A stretch of DNA of 64,000 nucleotides from Phialocephala subalpina (taxonomy: Eukaryota; Ascomycota; Leotiomycetes; Helotiales; Mollisiaceae). The DNA is taken from the NCBI GenBank assembly GCA_900073065.1, contig FJOG01000023.1, forward strand, positions 872,179-936,178, read 5' to 3'. Positions 35,116 through 49,689 of the stretch are shown one piece after another. The notes below the pieces were generated by a model. It ran no database searches. It was given only the letters and a program-made list of their open reading frames with translations, and was not told where the DNA came from. Positions within the stretch are counted from its first letter, which is position 1; every line of letters starts with the position of its first letter. The position numbers were made by a program, and so were the translations under genes.

Positions 35116-37542
35116 TCAGTTAAGAAGACCTGCTGCAAGGGCCTCGAGATCCTCCAATGTCTCCGGTTCGTCCTCTGCCTCGATAACACGACCTTTCCTC
35201 TTACTCGTCTTTTTCTCATCCTCTGAATCATCCTCGAACCATTTCTTAGGTCTCTTCGCAGGTCTCTCCTTTTCCTCATCATCTGCCATCGGCAATGAGC
35301 GAAGGAGTTCCAATGGATCTTGGCCATCTTCATCAGCAAGAGTTGGTCCCTCATGTTCCGATAAGCCAGCTGCCTGTGCTTCTTCTCTAGCTTTTCTCTT
35401 TTCTTTCTTCTCTCTCTTCTTTTGCTTCGCGAGCTGTTTGTCATCGAGATCTGCTTCCCGAACTCTTGCAGCTTCTTCTTCCAAGAACTTCGCTCTCTGG
35501 GTCTCTGCTGAGCCTCGTTTGGCGAAATCATCTTCGTCCTCGAGTTCATAGATTTGGTGTGCGACGCCGTCTTCATCGAAAACGACCTTCGTCCCCTTTT
35601 CTTTCAAATTCGCAAGCTTCTTCTTCGACTTCAACAACTTCTCTCTCCGTTTTGAGTCAATGACCAGAGGCTCCTTGCCAATACCAGGAATGACCTTTGC
35701 TGCAGGCCCGGAGGCCGCAACACCGTCGTCGTCCGAGTCCTCCTCGCTGTTTATAGGCACGACTCGCTTCACTGACAAGAAGTCGTTATCCTCATCAGCA
35801 TCAGCGAGCTGTTCGTCGTCAGCCCCAGCTATCATCTTCGAATAATGACCAGAGAGAACGTCTTGATTACGGCGCTCAAACATTCGATCGTATTTCGTCC
35901 GCACTTCAGGCTTCTTTGAGTTCTTATCCTTCTCTTCGTCACTCTCTTCATCACTCGAGATGGCAGCTCTAGGCGCGTTCTTGATCTTCTTCATATCTTC
36001 TCCTCTTTGGAACTTGATCTTCGGAGCTCCAGGAAGACCTATACTCGATGCGTATCCTTCAAGATCATATTTGCTGATGTTGAAGATGTCTTTATCCTTC
36101 TGGACAAATACTGACTTCGCGTAACTGACAAACGCTTTCTGACCTAGATATTTCAATTCGGGGTCCTGGAAGCACATGTTCTGGAGCTGGCTCTGGATGC
36201 TCTGCTGCTTCTTGTCTCTCGCTTTCGTCTGTTGTATAGGCACTTTCTTGAGCTCCAGTCTCTTCACCATGCCTTCAACCTCGCTTGGATCCAGGAACAA
36301 GACTGCTTTACCAGCCCGCTCGTAACGAGCGGTTCGCCCAACACGGTGGATGTAGGTATCTGCATCTTCGGGGCAATCCATCTGAATGACCCAGTCGACA
36401 GCTGGAAAATCGAGGCCTCTAGCCACAACATCAGTAGCGAATATACAGGAGTTTTTCGTTGCCGAAAATTTCGATGTGATATCCAACCTCGCGGTTTGCT
36501 TCTGTCGGCCGTGAAGGTGAAGTAAGGGAATACCAGGCTGCATATGTCGGAAACTTTCATACACAAACCGGACCTGTTTACCAGATGACATAAACACAAT
36601 GATCTTTGCCTTCAGATTTGATCTGATGAAGCTGAACAAGGTGTTAAGCTTCTCCGGTAATGGTGTCACAACGTAGTATTGTTGCAGTGTAGTTGGTGTA
36701 GCCTGCGCAGCAGCTTCGTGAACAGCCACATACTCCGGGTCCCGCAAACTCAGTCTCGCCAGATCCGAGACTTTCTTTGTTTGTGTCGCACTGAATAGCA
36801 TGGTCTGCCTCTGCTTTGGCAGATGCTCAACAATCGCATCCACGGACGTCTGGAAACCCATATCCATTATACGATCCGCCTCATCCAACACAAGCATCTG
36901 CAAATTGTCTACCTCGAAAGCAGCAGTCTGGTCCATATGCTGTAGCATTCTCCCTGGTGTACAAACCAAGATGTTCATCCTGCCCAATCGTTCTCGTTCC
37001 TCCTGCAGACTTTTACCGCCTATGACCAGTCCTGCGGAAAAGGTGTGATATCGTCCAATCTTGCGCAGTACTTCGAAAATCTGAATCGCGAGTTCTCGAG
37101 TCGGTGAAATAATGAGGGCACCCAGCCCATCCAATTCGGTCCATGTTGCCCTATACAGATTCTCCAGCACTGGCACCAAAAATGACAACGTTTTTCCACT
37201 CCCAGTTTTTGCAGCTCCGAGTATGTCGCGACCTTTGAGCGCAAGAGGTACGGCTTTCGATTGAATATCCGTAAGGGTCTTAAAATGAGAAGCTTCGAGT
37301 CCGCGAGAAGTTGGCTGGGACAATGGCAAGTCTTTAAAGTCCTTGATCTCCCCTTTCAGATCCTGAAAAGTTGTAAGCATCTGCTCTGCGAGAGTTCGAA
37401 CTTTACTTACAAGTCCTTCGACTGCTTTCTGTAATGTTTCGTGCTCATCGACATCTCTTTTCCTTTTCAGTGATCGCACATCATTCTTGCCTCGTCCAGA
37501 AGATTTGGACTTGCGCCCCCCCACTGCAGAAGAAGCCATCAT
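35116..37542 (-). CDS. DBP4: ATP-dependent RNA helicase Dbp4 (DEAD box, ribosome biogenesis)
   Basis: A single 808-aa frame. All DEAD-box motifs are seen in order: Q motif ([12 protein letters not shown]), motif I AKTGSGKT at about residue 111, Ia PTRELA, Ib TPGR, II DEAD, III SAT, and the second RecA domain with VARGLD and [10 protein letters not shown]. The C-terminal part carries the Dbp4-specific block ([16 protein letters not shown]) and a long acidic/lysine-rich tail. Dbp4/Hca4 acts in the nucleolus, releasing U14 and other snoRNAs during 18S rRNA maturation. Two adjacent ATGs start the frame (MM). It is in the same window as another nucleolar helicase, DBP10. Confidence 0.96.
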   Translation of the reverse strand: MMASSAVGGRKSKSSGRGKNDVRSLKRKRDVDEHETLQKAVEGLVSKVRTLAEQMLTTFQDLKGEIKDFKDLPLSQPTSRGLEASHFKTLTDIQSKAVPLALKGRDILGAAKTGSGKTLSFLVPVLENLYRATWTELDGLGALIISPTRELAIQIFEVLRKIGRYHTFSAGLVIGGKSLQEERERLGRMNILVCTPGRMLQHMDQTAAFEVDNLQMLVLDEADRIMDMGFQTSVDAIVEHLPKQRQTMLFSATQTKKVSDLARLSLRDPEYVAVHEAAAQATPTTLQQYYVVTPLPEKLNTLFSFIRSNLKAKIIVFMSSGKQVRFVYESFRHMQPGIPLLHLHGRQKQTARLDITSKFSATKNSCIFATDVVARGLDFPAVDWVIQMDCPEDADTYIHRVGRTARYERAGKAVLFLDPSEVEGMVKRLELKKVPIQQTKARDKKQQSIQSQLQNMCFQDPELKYLGQKAFVSYAKSVFVQKDKDIFNISKYDLEGYASSIGLPGAPKIKFQRGEDMKKIKNAPRAAISSDEESDEEKDKNSKKPEVRTKYDRMFERRNQDVLSGHYSKMIAGADDEQLADADEDNDFLSVKRVVPINSEEDSDDDGVAASGPAAKVIPGIGKEPLVIDSKRREKLLKSKKKLANLKEKGTKVVFDEDGVAHQIYELEDEDDFAKRGSAETQRAKFLEEEAARVREADLDDKQLAKQKKREKKEKRKAREEAQAAGLSEHEGPTLADEDGQDPLELLRSLPMADDEEKERPAKRPKKWFEDDSEDEKKTSKRKGRVIEAEDEPETLEDLEALAAGLLN

Positions 37543-38315
37543 GCATCACTCGTCAAGCTATTCTTTCGCAGATTGCCCAGCGAGAGAATCGAGAATTTTT
37601 GAAGTATGTCGGCCGCTAGTGCCCCGCAGCAGTCACACCAGCCACACCAGCACAGCCACACTTGTGAGCAAAGTAATCTTACCTTCCGTACCATTTTCCT
37701 TCCGACAAGTTTAGAGCCCAGCGAGTCCATCTTGTCGATATGTTTGCGTTGTCCCTCGACGCACATACGTATTCCGCTCGTTTGTAATGCGTTAAAGCTC
37801 GGGATTCCTTGCAGCAGGAGGCAGATGTCAGAGTTCAAAAATCACCAACATCACTTTCGGTCGGAAATCTCGAAGTTTCCGACATTCGTTGATACCCTTC
37901 CGACGAATCACATCTGGCTCTCCCGCTTGATGCTTTGATCTTAGAGGCTACGGCCCTGAAGATGGCTGACAAGCCATGGAGAGGAGCTTAATAAGTCGAG
38001 CTCTTCGCCATTTCAGACCGATTCTTCGAAGCTGTCGTCAGCATCGGCTTAATTTTGGGCACCGTCCTGGTATGAACTTCTTGCAGCTGCTTTTATTTCA
38101 TTGGCTGGCCTTTCATTGTTTGAGAGTTTGGCTCACTCCGACTGCTTACGGAGCAGAGCTCAGATAAAGGTTGGCTTGGCATCGCTCTAGGAAGAAGTTC
38201 GGCGAGAAGCGTTACAAAGGTGGAGAGCTCCTGCTGGGGTATGCGACTACAAATACCCTTTCCTGACCGCCTGGACAAGCTTCTTGACCGTTGCCAACCC
38301 ATTGGAGTATACACT
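37543..38315. other. Divergent intergenic region
   Basis: Between DBP4 and the MFS gene. Overlapping small frames exist on both strands at 37539-37938. The minus-strand one contains a charged stretch (CVEGQRKHIDKMDSLGSK) that might belong to a small unrecognised gene, but no clear exon structure emerges. Confidence 0.4.
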
Positions 38316-39947
38316 ATGTTTTCGAAGAATGACATCTATACTTTTATATACGGCACACGTATCGGCAATGCTGATGCTCCAGCAATTTTAACATTTCGGT
38401 CTTCGAATTCTTTCATCGTTGCAACCATTGCCATTGCTGTTTTTACCGTACGTTTACCCATATTCAGGTCCCTCAATTTGTTGCTTACATATAGCAGGAT
38501 ATCTTTCTCTATTCATTGGTAGTTCCAGTCCTTCCCTTTGCACTGACGATAAGAGCCGGTGTCAAAGAGGAGGATTTGCAACGATGGACTTCCATCTTTC
38601 TCGCTGTCTACGGTGCTGCACTGGCTGTAGGCAGTCCGATTTTTGGGTGGTTTGCAGATAGGTCATCATCCCGCAGGGTACCTCTCCTTCTCGGGCTGTT
38701 GGCTCTGGGAGGCGCCACCGCAATGCTATGTGCAGGATCTTCTCTTGGTGTATTGGTGGCAGGAAGATTTCTTCAAGGACTCTCGGCGAGTGTCGTCTGG
38801 ACTGTCGGTCTGGCTCTTCTGTCCGACACAATGGATAAGGAGAAAATCGGTCAAGCTATGGGTACGTCTTGCCATGTTTTGCTTTCTATGTTATCTGTCA
38901 GCTTGATCGACTCTTGACCCGGTAGTATTTACTCACACGTCTCTAGGTTATGTCGCAGCCGCCACTAGTATTGGTTCTCTTGCGGGACCTCTCCTAGGTG
39001 GAGTTGTCTATGCACGCGCTGGATACTATGCTGTCTTTTCTATGGGGTTTGCTATTATCGGTCTCGACATTATCCTCCGCCTCATGATGGTCGAAAAGAG
39101 TGTTGCTCAGCAATGGCTGTCGCCGCCAGAGGATACATCAATATCAACAGTTGAGCCGAAGGAAGAGCCAAGCCAGAACCAGGATCCGGATGCTATTCAA
39201 CCAGCGCCACAAGCAGACAGCACTCCTGACCCCGAAAAAGTGAAAGCGAAACCCCTTCCAGGATGGACTCGAAGATTACCACCATTCATCACCCTGCTGC
39301 GGATACCGCGGATTCTCGTCGCATTGTTCGGCTGCTTCGTCCAATCGACCTCACTCGCTTCATTCGATTCCTCGCTTCCTCTTTATGTGAAGAACATCTT
39401 CGGGTGGAATTCCACTGGAGCAGGTCTTATTTTCATCTGCCTTGTCATCCCTGCACTGGCATCGCCACTTGTGGGTGTAGTCAGCGATAGATTTGGCTCT
39501 CGAGCCATAACAACTCTCGGTCTTCTTGGGTCTGTCCCATTCTGGGTTTTGCTACGACTTGTAACGCACAACACGATCGAACAGAAGGTACTTCTTTGTG
39601 CTCTGCTTGCACTTCTCGGGTTGTGTATGACGTTCGTCATGGCACCGCTCATGGCAGATATCGACCATGCTGTGGCACTTGAGGAGAAGAAGAGACCTGG
39701 AAGTCTGGGGAAACGAGGGGCAGCTGCTCAGGGTTTTGGACTTTTCAACCTTGCTTTTGCTATTGGTACCCTGGTGGGTCCTCTCTGGGCCGGGTTTGTG
39801 GTCCAGGACGCTGGCTGGGGCACAATGACTTGGACATTGGGTCTCCTGAGTGGTGTTGGAGCATTTATGACCTTCTTTTGGACAGGAGGAAGGATTATGC
39901 TCAGCGGTAAAGAGAGGAGGAGCGTGGGCGAAGGAGGAATTGTGTAA
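38316..39947 (+). CDS. Major facilitator superfamily transporter (12 TM)
   Basis: Exons 38316-38447, 38498-38861 and 38947-39947, 498 aa. The chosen ATG (MFSKND) gives a short cytosolic N-terminus ending RSSNSFIVATIAIAVF, the first transmembrane segment. The MFS signature between TM2 and TM3 is visible (GWFADRSSSRRVPLLLGL) and is echoed between TM8 and TM9 (GVVSDRFGSRAITTLGLL). A hydrophilic central loop of about 70 residues (Pro/Glu/Gln-rich) separates the halves. TM4-5 contains GPLLGG, the motif-C region typical of antiporters. Overall similarity suggests the vesicular-amine/drug:H+ antiporter branch. The substrate cannot be inferred. Confidence 0.9.
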
Positions 39948-40395
39948 GATGGTCCAATTTGACATCTACTTATGCAGGATTACAATCTCGATTTGCAAGG
40001 CGTTGGATCTCTGGACAAGGAATCTTCCAATTGAAGTTGTACATTACAGTAGCTAAAAACTCAACTCCGCCCTTGTGGTCCGGCCACAAGCTGAATCGAC
40101 CTCGACCGTTATGTGATTTACACGTGACCCAGACCTTTGTTGAAGTGCAATGTTGCATTTTGATTCAAAGTATAAACACCGTTCAAACTCCTTATTTTTG
40201 AGCTCCTTATTATTTCCAAGGTATGCAGCAGGAAAAGGGAAGCTGAAAAACACCTTGATCGGTTGGTTGAAGGAAGCTAACTTCAAGGGGCATAGCCTTC
40301 TCGAGAGGGCGGTGAACCTTTCGGCAGAAAAATAATCGATAAGAAAGAATATCTTCAAACATTTTCAAGTCGCTGGACATTTCGAGCATGCCAAT
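39948..40395. other. Intergenic, DBP10 promoter
   Basis: A 450-bp spacer between two plus-strand genes. No coding region is supported. Confidence 0.4.
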
Positions 40396-43205
40396 ATGCC
40401 TCACCGCTCAGCATCGCCTGCGGCGTCCGAGAATGACTTCGATATTACGAAGTCATTAATCAATGACGACATCGGCAGCGGAGACGAAGACTTCGCCCTC
40501 TCCAGCAGCAAAGAACTAGGAACCCTCGATGCAGGTGGGATATTAGACCAGGAAAGCGATATAGAAGGTGACGAGGCTTTCATTGCTGCGCAACAAGCAG
40601 CTTCGAATCGGAGATCTTCGAATGTCAAGGGAAAGTCGGTCAAAAAGGGCGGTGGTTTTCAGGCAATGGGTAATTGAATCTCTGTCGGATACTGGGACAT
40701 TGGCTGACTACAGCAGGATTGAATGCAAATCTTCTTAAAGCTATTACGAGAAAGGGATTCAATGTTCCTACGCCAATTCAACGAAAGACTATACCATTGG
40801 TACTTGACAGTCAAGATGTTGTGGGAATGGCTAGGACGGGTTCTGGAAAGACGGCGGCATTCGTTATACCCATGATCGAAAAACTGAAGCAACATAGCGC
40901 GAGAGTTGGAGCTAGAGCCTTGATCATGTCGCCATCTCGAGAACTTGCATTGCAGACATTGAAGGTTGTTAAGGAATTCAGCAGAGGCACAGACCTCAAA
41001 GCTGTGTTACTGGTCGGTGGAGACAGTCTCGAGGACCAGTTCGGATTCATGGCGGCCAACCCGGATATTGTTATTGCTACACCTGGTCGATTCTTGCATT
41101 TGAAGGTCGAGATGTCATTGGATCTGTCATCGATGAAGTATGTGGTATTCGATGAGGCCGATCGTTTGTTTGAAATGGGTTTCGCTGCCCAGCTTACCGA
41201 GATTTTACATGCGCTCCCAACTTCACGGCAGACGTTGCTATTCTCAGCTACGTTGCCAAAATCTTTGGTAGAGTTTGCAAGAGCTGGTCTACAGGAACCT
41301 AGTCTGGTCCGTCTCGATGCCGAAAGCAAAGTATCACCAGATCTTGAAAGTGCATTTTTCAGCGTCAAAGGAGCCGAGAAGGAAGGTGCCTTACTTCACA
41401 TCTTGAACGACCTGGTCAAGATGCCAACAGGGCCTCCAGAGGCTGCCAAGGAAGCAGCAGAGGGGAACAACAAGAAACGAAAACGAGGTGACGATGGTCC
41501 ACGACGAAAACAAAAGCCTACAGAGCATTCTACTATCATCTTTGCAGCTACGAAGCATCACGTCGACTATTTAGCATCTCTGTTACGTCTCTCTGGCTTT
41601 GCTGTATCACATGCGTATGGTGCGCTGGATCAGGTTGCACGAAATATACAGGTGGAAGACTTCCGTACCGGAATGACTAATATATTGGTAGTGACTGATG
41701 TTGCTGCTCGAGGTATTGATATTCCTGTGTTAGCGAATGTCATCAACTACGACTTTCCCCCTCAACCGAAAGTTTTCGTTCATCGTGTTGGTCGTACAGC
41801 AAGAGCCGGACAACGTGGTTGGAGTTATAGTCTTGTTCGGGATACCGACGCACCCTACCTGCTGGATCTACAACTCTTCCTTGGAAAGAGGTTAATACTT
41901 GGACGCGCCGGTGGAGACTCGCCCAACTACGCTGAAGATGTTTTTGTTGGTGCACTTCAAAGAGACAAGCTCGAGAGTGCCACAGAATGGATCAACAAGC
42001 TGGTCGGCGATAGTGATGATCTCCAAGCTCTTAAGACGGTCGCTGGAAAGGGAGAGAGACTCTACATCAAGACTCGCAATTCAGCATCGAGCGAAAGTGC
42101 AAAGAGAGCGAAAGAAGTGGTGGCTTCAAAGGGCTGGATGGAATTACATCCCCTATTCAGCGACGACACCAATGGTGCTGAACAAGCACGACTTGATATG
42201 CTTACACGAATCAGCGGTTTCCGACCCCAGGAGACAGTCTTCGAGATCGGAACAAAAGGCAAAGCAGGACACGGCGAAGCCGCAGAAATGATGCGCCACC
42301 GAAGAGAAAAAATTGTGCCAAGAAGACAAAAAGAAGAAGACGAGAAAGCCGCAGCCGCAGCTGAACTAATCCAAGACTCTCTCGACAACCCCTCCGACCC
42401 AGAAGCAGCTGAAGAAGACGAAGATGGCGATGAAATGGAAGTAACAATCACTGGCAACGGAGACGACATGTCCGAAGCCTCCTCTGCAGACCTAGAAAAT
42501 ACCTTCTCCCGCACCACCCAAAAAGGCAAAGGTCGCACCCTCTCCTGGAAAGACTCCGAGAACTTCATGTCCTACACCCCAAAGACAATCAACACAGCTG
42601 AAGAACGCGGCTACGGCGTGCACTCCGGATCCTACAACACGGCCTCCCAAAACTCAAACTTCGTCGAAGCAGCCCGAGGACTGACAATGGATCTCACGAA
42701 CGACGATGGAGCAAAGAATTTTGCCGAGCCGGCTAGAGCAAAGGGTATGCGTTGGGATAAAAAGAACAGCAAGTATGTAGCACGAGCCAACGATGAAGAT
42801 GGCTCGAAAGGGAAGAAGATGATTCGCGGTGAAAGCGGACAGAAGATCGCCGCTAGTTTCCAAAGCGGACGATTCGACAGATGGCGAAAAGCGCATAAAG
42901 TAGATCGTTTACCGAGAACTGGCGAAGTAGAGAAGCCTGGTGCTGGTGCTGGCGTTGGGAGAGGCTTTGGAACGAGGTATAAGCATAAGATGGAGAAGGC
43001 GCCGAAAGAGGCGGATAAGTATCGGGATGATTATCATGTGAGGAAGAAACGTGTCGACGAGGCGAAGGAGAAACGGATTGGGAAATTTGTGGAGGGTTCG
43101 GGCAAGAAGGAGGTTAAGAGTACGGAGGATATTCGTAAAGATAGGAAGCTGCAGGAGAGGAGGAAGGCGAAGAACGCCAGGCCGACGAAGAAGGGAAAGA
43201 GGTGA
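40396..43205 (+). CDS. DBP10: ATP-dependent RNA helicase Dbp10 (DEAD box, 60S biogenesis)
   Basis: Exons 40396-40669 and 40717-43205, 920 aa. The splice joins GGGFQAM to [10 protein letters not shown], the Q-motif region. Helicase motifs: [23 protein letters not shown], Ia SPSRELALQ, Ib TPGR, II DEAD ([14 protein letters not shown]), III SAT, V ARGIDIP and [13 protein letters not shown] lysine/arginine-rich insertion ([15 protein letters not shown]) lies between the RecA domains, as in Dbp10. The C-terminal DBP10CT region ([13 protein letters not shown]) and a basic tail are present. It acts in the nucleolus during 25S rRNA and peptidyl-transferase-centre assembly. Confidence 0.96.
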
Positions 43206-43518
43206 TGGAAGAAAAAAGTCTTGCAGATACTGTACCCAAATTTTGACTGTGTCGTCTGGTTTGGAATATGTTTAAGGGAATAATGTCCAGCCTTCTATTG
43301 TGATGCCAACGTATGTCAGAAGTAAAAGGGGAGGAAGGAAAGAATCCCAGGTATCGAAACAGCCAAATGAGTCTACCGAAAGAGAGTCCTGTGATCCTCG
43401 GCCCTATGCCACCCGAATGCCCCTGAAGTTTTAAGCGAGTGTTGCCCGACCCCAAAGTCAACGCCTGAATCCTCCCAATGCAAGCAATCATCTATCCCGA
43501 TGCGTCTAATACAGGGCT
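43206..43518. other. Convergent spacer
   Basis: About 310 bp between the DBP10 stop and the stop of the minus-strand hypothetical gene. No gene is seen. Confidence 0.4.
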
Positions 43519-44507
43519 TTAAATCACTCTACCGCCTCGCCGACGAGGTTCATCGAAAGCAATCTGCGCGTCATGAAGCCATGACCGCCTGTTCGCCACC
43601 CTGGCCACCACCTTGATCATCGTCTTTCCCGGGTTTGTGGTCTTTTTTCCTACCATGGATCGTGTGGAAACACGTCTCTTACCTCCCATCCGCCTTTTCT
43701 TTCTTAGCCTCTTTTTCTCTTCGTCGGAACTCTCTTGTCCTCCATGCCCTTGCTCTATTTTCTTGAAGTGATCCTGCATCTTATCGTCAAAGGGTCGGTC
43801 CCTGGGATATTGATTGATATCTGGGATATCGCTCGAGAGCGCACGCTTGCGACTCTCGGGGGCTGTGGGTGAAGCGGCTGGTGACCAAGGTCCAGAATCC
43901 TGTTCAAAGTATGGCATCATGGTGGGGTTGGTCTGCGAAGGAGTTGGCAGTTGCATATGCATGGATGATTGTTGTCGATGAGGTGTCATATCTTGTTGAG
44001 TTCCTCCCACTGCCTGTATACTAGAGCTTGAACTTGCTGCTTGGGTCGATTGGGCTTGTGTGGTCTCCGAGCGAGGTGCGATAGGTCGATAAGTTCGTGG
44101 GCGTCGTTGACGTTGTGGAGAAAGATACGCATTAGATCCTTGCTCTTCTGTCCCATCATCAGTATCCGAGTGTGAGTAGAGTATAAAGTCTTCGTGTAGA
44201 TCTAATCGATAATAACGGGCGTGCTGACCGGGTTCAGGAGCAGGAAGATCTTCCAGGATTGGCGTGAGAGTTGCTTGTTGGCTATCACTACCAGAGTAGC
44301 TAGAGACAGAAGCGAATTAGACTTTGTGATCATAGAGTACATAAGAGCAAAGTGAACATACCTCCTTGTCCGTGAGCTTATGGGACTTCCAAGTTGGCCT
44401 CGAGTGGTGCTAATAGACGACACATCTTCTTGTGGGTCCTCCTCCTCAGGCTCTTCAATTCTTGGCGCGTCTGTGATCATGCTATTGCGTCTGCTGCGTA
44501 ACTCCAT
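43519..44507 (-). CDS. Hypothetical nuclear-type disordered protein
   Basis: Exons on the minus strand: 44362-44507 and 43519-44299, 308 aa. The splice (AG|GTATGT...CTCTAG|C) joins SSRTRS to YSGSDSQQATL in frame. The sequence is low in hydrophobics, rich in Ser, Gln, Pro and acidic residues, with a basic cluster near the C-terminus (KKRLRKKRRMGGKRR) that looks like a nuclear localisation signal, and a conserved-looking end (WLHDAQIAFDEPRRRGGRVI). I do not recognise the family. The start MELRSRRNS is preferred because the frame upstream lacks a closer ATG with this character. Convergent with DBP10. Confidence 0.65.
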
Positions 44508-46542
44508 AGTAGTTGAATGTTCAGCGCAAGCTAGCAAGAATACATCATGCCCAATCAATGGAATCTGACAAGAGTGAAAAGCAAAGAGGGGCAGGCATCT
44601 GGACTTATAACCACTCCTGCCCTGTAACTCACTTGAGCCCATTTCCTTATGAGGGACATTGCCCGCCCTCTCACAAGATCAAGTGCACAGCATTTTCACC
44701 GCCTGCGTCGGTGAAAGCAAACGGTTGCCCCAGAGCCGCCCACCTCCAGCTCGACAGGGCACGCGCTCGAAGGAGGATCGGGCCCTGAAAACAAGACCCA
44801 GGAGATGGTCATTGGGATAAGTTATACCAAACCTTCAGATGTCAGCCCTATGGTGAGAGATTTAACGCTCGAAGTCGGAATGACTTCGATTATGGAACGC
44901 ATGCGATGTTGTTGCTGTCGACATCTGAAAAATGGGTCCAGAACAAGGATTGGATGTATTATTGGCAAAGCTGGAGTGGCTGGGGCCAGTAGGGTTCGAT
45001 GTGGCTGTGCCGCTTCGGTGAAGACAGGCCGTGACTCGGAAGAGGTGTGGGTGAAATTTCGGCCCCCATTCCGACGAGGCTACGACAGAAATTAAAATCA
45101 GTCGGATTAATGCAGGGAACCAGCCGTCATGCTCCATTACGAAGGAACTCAGGTACCTGACACGTATCGGATTCACCAATGCAGTCGCCGCCCAACCGGG
45201 GAAACGAGAGCGGCTTCCGCAGAAAAAAGAGACGTAGGATGCGACTTATCTTGAAGATGGCGACACAGCCTCGTCTCAAACAAAGGAAGCCTTGGAGCCT
45301 GGTGATATCATTTGTTATTCATGCTTCCCATTGTATATGGCAGGTGAGCCATCATACTCTTCGAAATGTCTGTCGATTGCTTAGAAACCGCGATATGATG
45401 TATTGCAGTCTGAACTAGCCGGACCTCATACCGGCTCTTTACACGGTATCACCCGATCTGTGACTACCCGTTTGGGACCCCACGAGAGACCCTTTTGAGG
45501 CAAGAAAAAGTTGTCAATCACGTCGTATCTGTCGGGCATCGTACTGTACTCTCGCCAATCGCAATCCTTTTCTACTCCTAGGAAAGACACTGTCATAGCG
45601 AGTTAAGCATTGTGGGGGCCGTTGGTCATGATGCAAGCACATGCGTACAGGTACTCCTGACCTTGTGATCGACTGTACTCCTGTGCAAGATGGTTCCGGT
45701 GAAGCAATGCAGTGAAAGGGGAGAATTGTAACTCAAATATTTTATATGCAATGCTGTTGACAGCGCGAATGCTTCTACATTGAGCGCGAGGTGAGTTCGA
45801 AGCTTCATTGAGTGTGGTACATTGAATTCCAAATCAAACTCTAAGATCAAGAAACAAACATTGATGACTTAGTTTCCAATGAGGGAGTAGCGACTGGCTG
45901 CTCCTGACACCTTATAACAAATTTTTGAATCACATAATAAGGATGGATCAAACAATTAGCTTTAAAGAATCACTGTGCTAAAGTGTCGAATCAAGAGCAA
46001 GACAAGCGACTAACTTGAATCCAGCTGTGAGATCTGGCGAGAGAAAGTGTTTCGATCGCGAACATGCATGTCTTCTCGTGTCACAATATAACTAGGATAA
46101 CGTGGCATTGCAAGAGAAATGGAAAAATTAGCAAGAACTGTCGGGATATAAGAGAAGTCGATGGAGGTGATCGAAAGAGGAAGGGGCAAGGCTGCCGAAG
46201 GCACAGCAAAAGGAGACCGACAAGGAAGGCAAATGTCTCAGCCCGCTCTTTCCGCAATGAGGTTCAGAAATGCAATGCCACCTGTTGTGGCGAACTTTTG
46301 TATGGGTATCTAAGACTTTAACACAGCCTGCTTGAAGGGCGAGGGCTTTGCACCTGGGCCAGTCTAGACTACCGACATGCTTCAAGTCAGATGTCAGGAT
46401 CTCACTAGACATCGTTCTAGGTGAGTCATTTCGCGTCATGCAACATCAAGGATGTCGCATGAAAGAGCCTCGCCGTGCCGATACCCCGACGGCTTCCCTT
46501 CGGTACTATATCCAGCACATGTTATCATGAATATCTTGTCGC
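44508..46542. other. Intergenic, no gene seen
   Basis: Two kilobases without a supported gene. Short frames on both strands do not link by splice sites or show family motifs. Confidence 0.45.
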
Positions 46543-48598
46543 TCAATCGACCTCCTTCTTTGCCTTTTTTTCTTTTCTCTTGTAGACCAAGAATCTTCCG
46601 AGATTCAAGACTGCTTCGTCGGCTCTTGCACGCAATTCTCCAAATTTCCTCTTGTCGATTGCTTTCGACATCTTCTTAGCCTTAGGTTGTATTTCCTCCA
46701 AATGCTTGTAGAAGTTGTCACCCCAGAATACTAGCTCATCGAACGAGTAGCTCTTATCCGCGTAGATATCAAATATTTGGTTGAGAGCCTCCACGGCATC
46801 AGCTGGTGGAAGATTTGGAAGTCCGGAGAGAACTGTAATCAAAAACACTCCAATCTCTCGGTTAAGCTCGACAGGTGAAGGATCAAGAGCAAGACTCCCA
46901 AGGACACCAATGCATTTGACACCTAGGCCCTGGAACGCGTCAACATCATCTTCTGTCTTGGCATCTCTTGGCGTCTCTCCAAGACTCAAGCCTTTGGATG
47001 CATGGTACAGTGCCATAAACTTTCTGTGCTCTTCATTCTCGATTTGGATGGTGCCCTTAACACTTCGAGATACAGCCCAAGCAAGACTTGTAATAGATGA
47101 AGCTAACTCGACGTCGGCAGTGTTGGATGCAAGAACAGAACTGACGATATCGTTCCAGATACTTTGAGCAGATGAAACCCACGATCTCCGGATCTTCTCG
47201 AGATGACCAGTCGAAAAGTCTATGGCAGAAACGGTCCAGGCAATATTGTTTAGCGTGGCCAGTGCGTGGCTCTTGATCGCATGGTCGCTAGATATGGCTT
47301 GTCGGGTAATAGCAATAATTTTAGGTGCGGCGATTCGTATAAGGTTATCCAACGTCAGTTCTTCATCTGAACTTTCGTCTCCACTGGGACCATTTCCAGT
47401 CACGAGCGCCATGTCTGCGTCAATCTCTTCTTGTGTCATCTCATGATCTTCATCTTCATCGGCTGCTTCTTCTTCTTCTTCGGGGGCCTCAATGTCGGCG
47501 TCCATCTCTTCAATGCCATCAGTCGTTGGATCGTCCTCAAAGCCTTCGAACTCCTTCTCATTTCGGCTTCCGTGTTCCAAAGCTTCTTGTAGGCTGGTAG
47601 CAATCGATGCCGTGATTTCTAGTGCCAGTTGAAGGACTTGGTCGGGACTTGAATGCTGGAAATGGCCGTTTGCACCGTTACTAGAAGCTTGCTCCATATT
47701 TTTCGTCAAAATAGGAATCAACATAGCATCCGAGGTTCCTTCCAAGGGTGTGTTGTGGTCGAACCACTGCATTGCTGCAAATATATTATGCAAGATCCCG
47801 CATGCCGTAACCGATTCATACCTATCCGAGTCCTTGATGCTGATGAGAGTCTTGAACTCGTCGGAGCTGTCCACAATCTGCTGCGCCACAGGTTTGTTGT
47901 CCTCGGTCAATGCGATCATACAGAATAGTACCTCGTGTCGAAGTGCGTCGGGTGTAGACTCTAACGTAAGGAGACCGAAAAGGAAGTCCAAAAGTGTCGG
48001 CATTCTCGAAACAGCTTCCACAACCTCTTCCTGGGTTTCGCAAAGCGACGAAACCAGGCTAACAATTGAGGTTGCCATGTTCCAGACCAATTGCTGTTGG
48101 GGTTTATTTTGCTTCGTGAGCGGCGCATCTTTGGAAGCAATCGTCTGTATAATCTAAATAGGTTAGTATACCATCCGTTAGAAAGCGGTGGAGGTCATAG
48201 CATACCGTATTTATGACGCCTGAAATCGCAGTTAGGACATCTTGTCTGTACAAATGTACGCAAAAGTCGGCCTCCTCCTCCAACGCCAGGTTTCGAAGTA
48301 TTCCCCATCCATCAGTCCTCGTCTCCAAGTCGGAATCCGTGAGAGTTTGTTCAAACAATATCCTGACTATCTGTTCGCGTAATAGCAGTTTCCTTGACTT
48401 TATATCCTCAATGAGGTTCACGATAGCACGCGCCGCCGCCGACCGTTTCTTTGAATCTGAGCATTGTAAGTCCTGGAGAACTGGCAGAATGCGCTGTTCG
48501 CGAATCGCAGCGAGCTCTGGATCTGCAGGTGGTTTTGTTGGCTTCGAAACAGGATCCGCTCGATTCTTTGCGCGAACTCTGGGTTTTGATTTCCCCAT
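46543..48598 (-). CDS. SYO1: Syo1-like symportin (HEATR3 family), 5S RNP import factor
   Basis: Exons on the minus strand: 48206-48598 and 46543-48153, 667 aa. The start MGKSKPRVRAKNRADPV is the family's basic N-terminus that carries the nuclear import signal. Armadillo/HEAT-type helical repeats follow (LLREQIVRILFEQTL, DGWGILRNLALEE and onward), then a long acidic loop of Asp/Glu at about residues 345-385, and further HEAT repeats to a lysine-rich end. Syo1 binds Rpl5 and Rpl11 together and carries them to the nucleus for 5S RNP assembly. It is divergent from IDI1 with only 222 bp between start codons. Confidence 0.9.

Positions 48599-49689
<1,091 letters not shown>

Noticed and set aside
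37539..37938. Overlapping small frames on both strands between DBP4 and the MFS gene
   Set aside because: The minus frame has a plausible charged stretch but no start, splice or family support; the two frames shadow each other.
44508..46542. Possible small genes in the 2-kb gap upstream of the nuclear-type hypothetical gene
   Set aside because: None of the short frames joins by splice sites or shows conserved motifs.
47170..47560. Plus-strand frames opposite the SYO1 acidic loop
   Set aside because: They are complementary shadows of the Asp/Glu-rich coding sequence.
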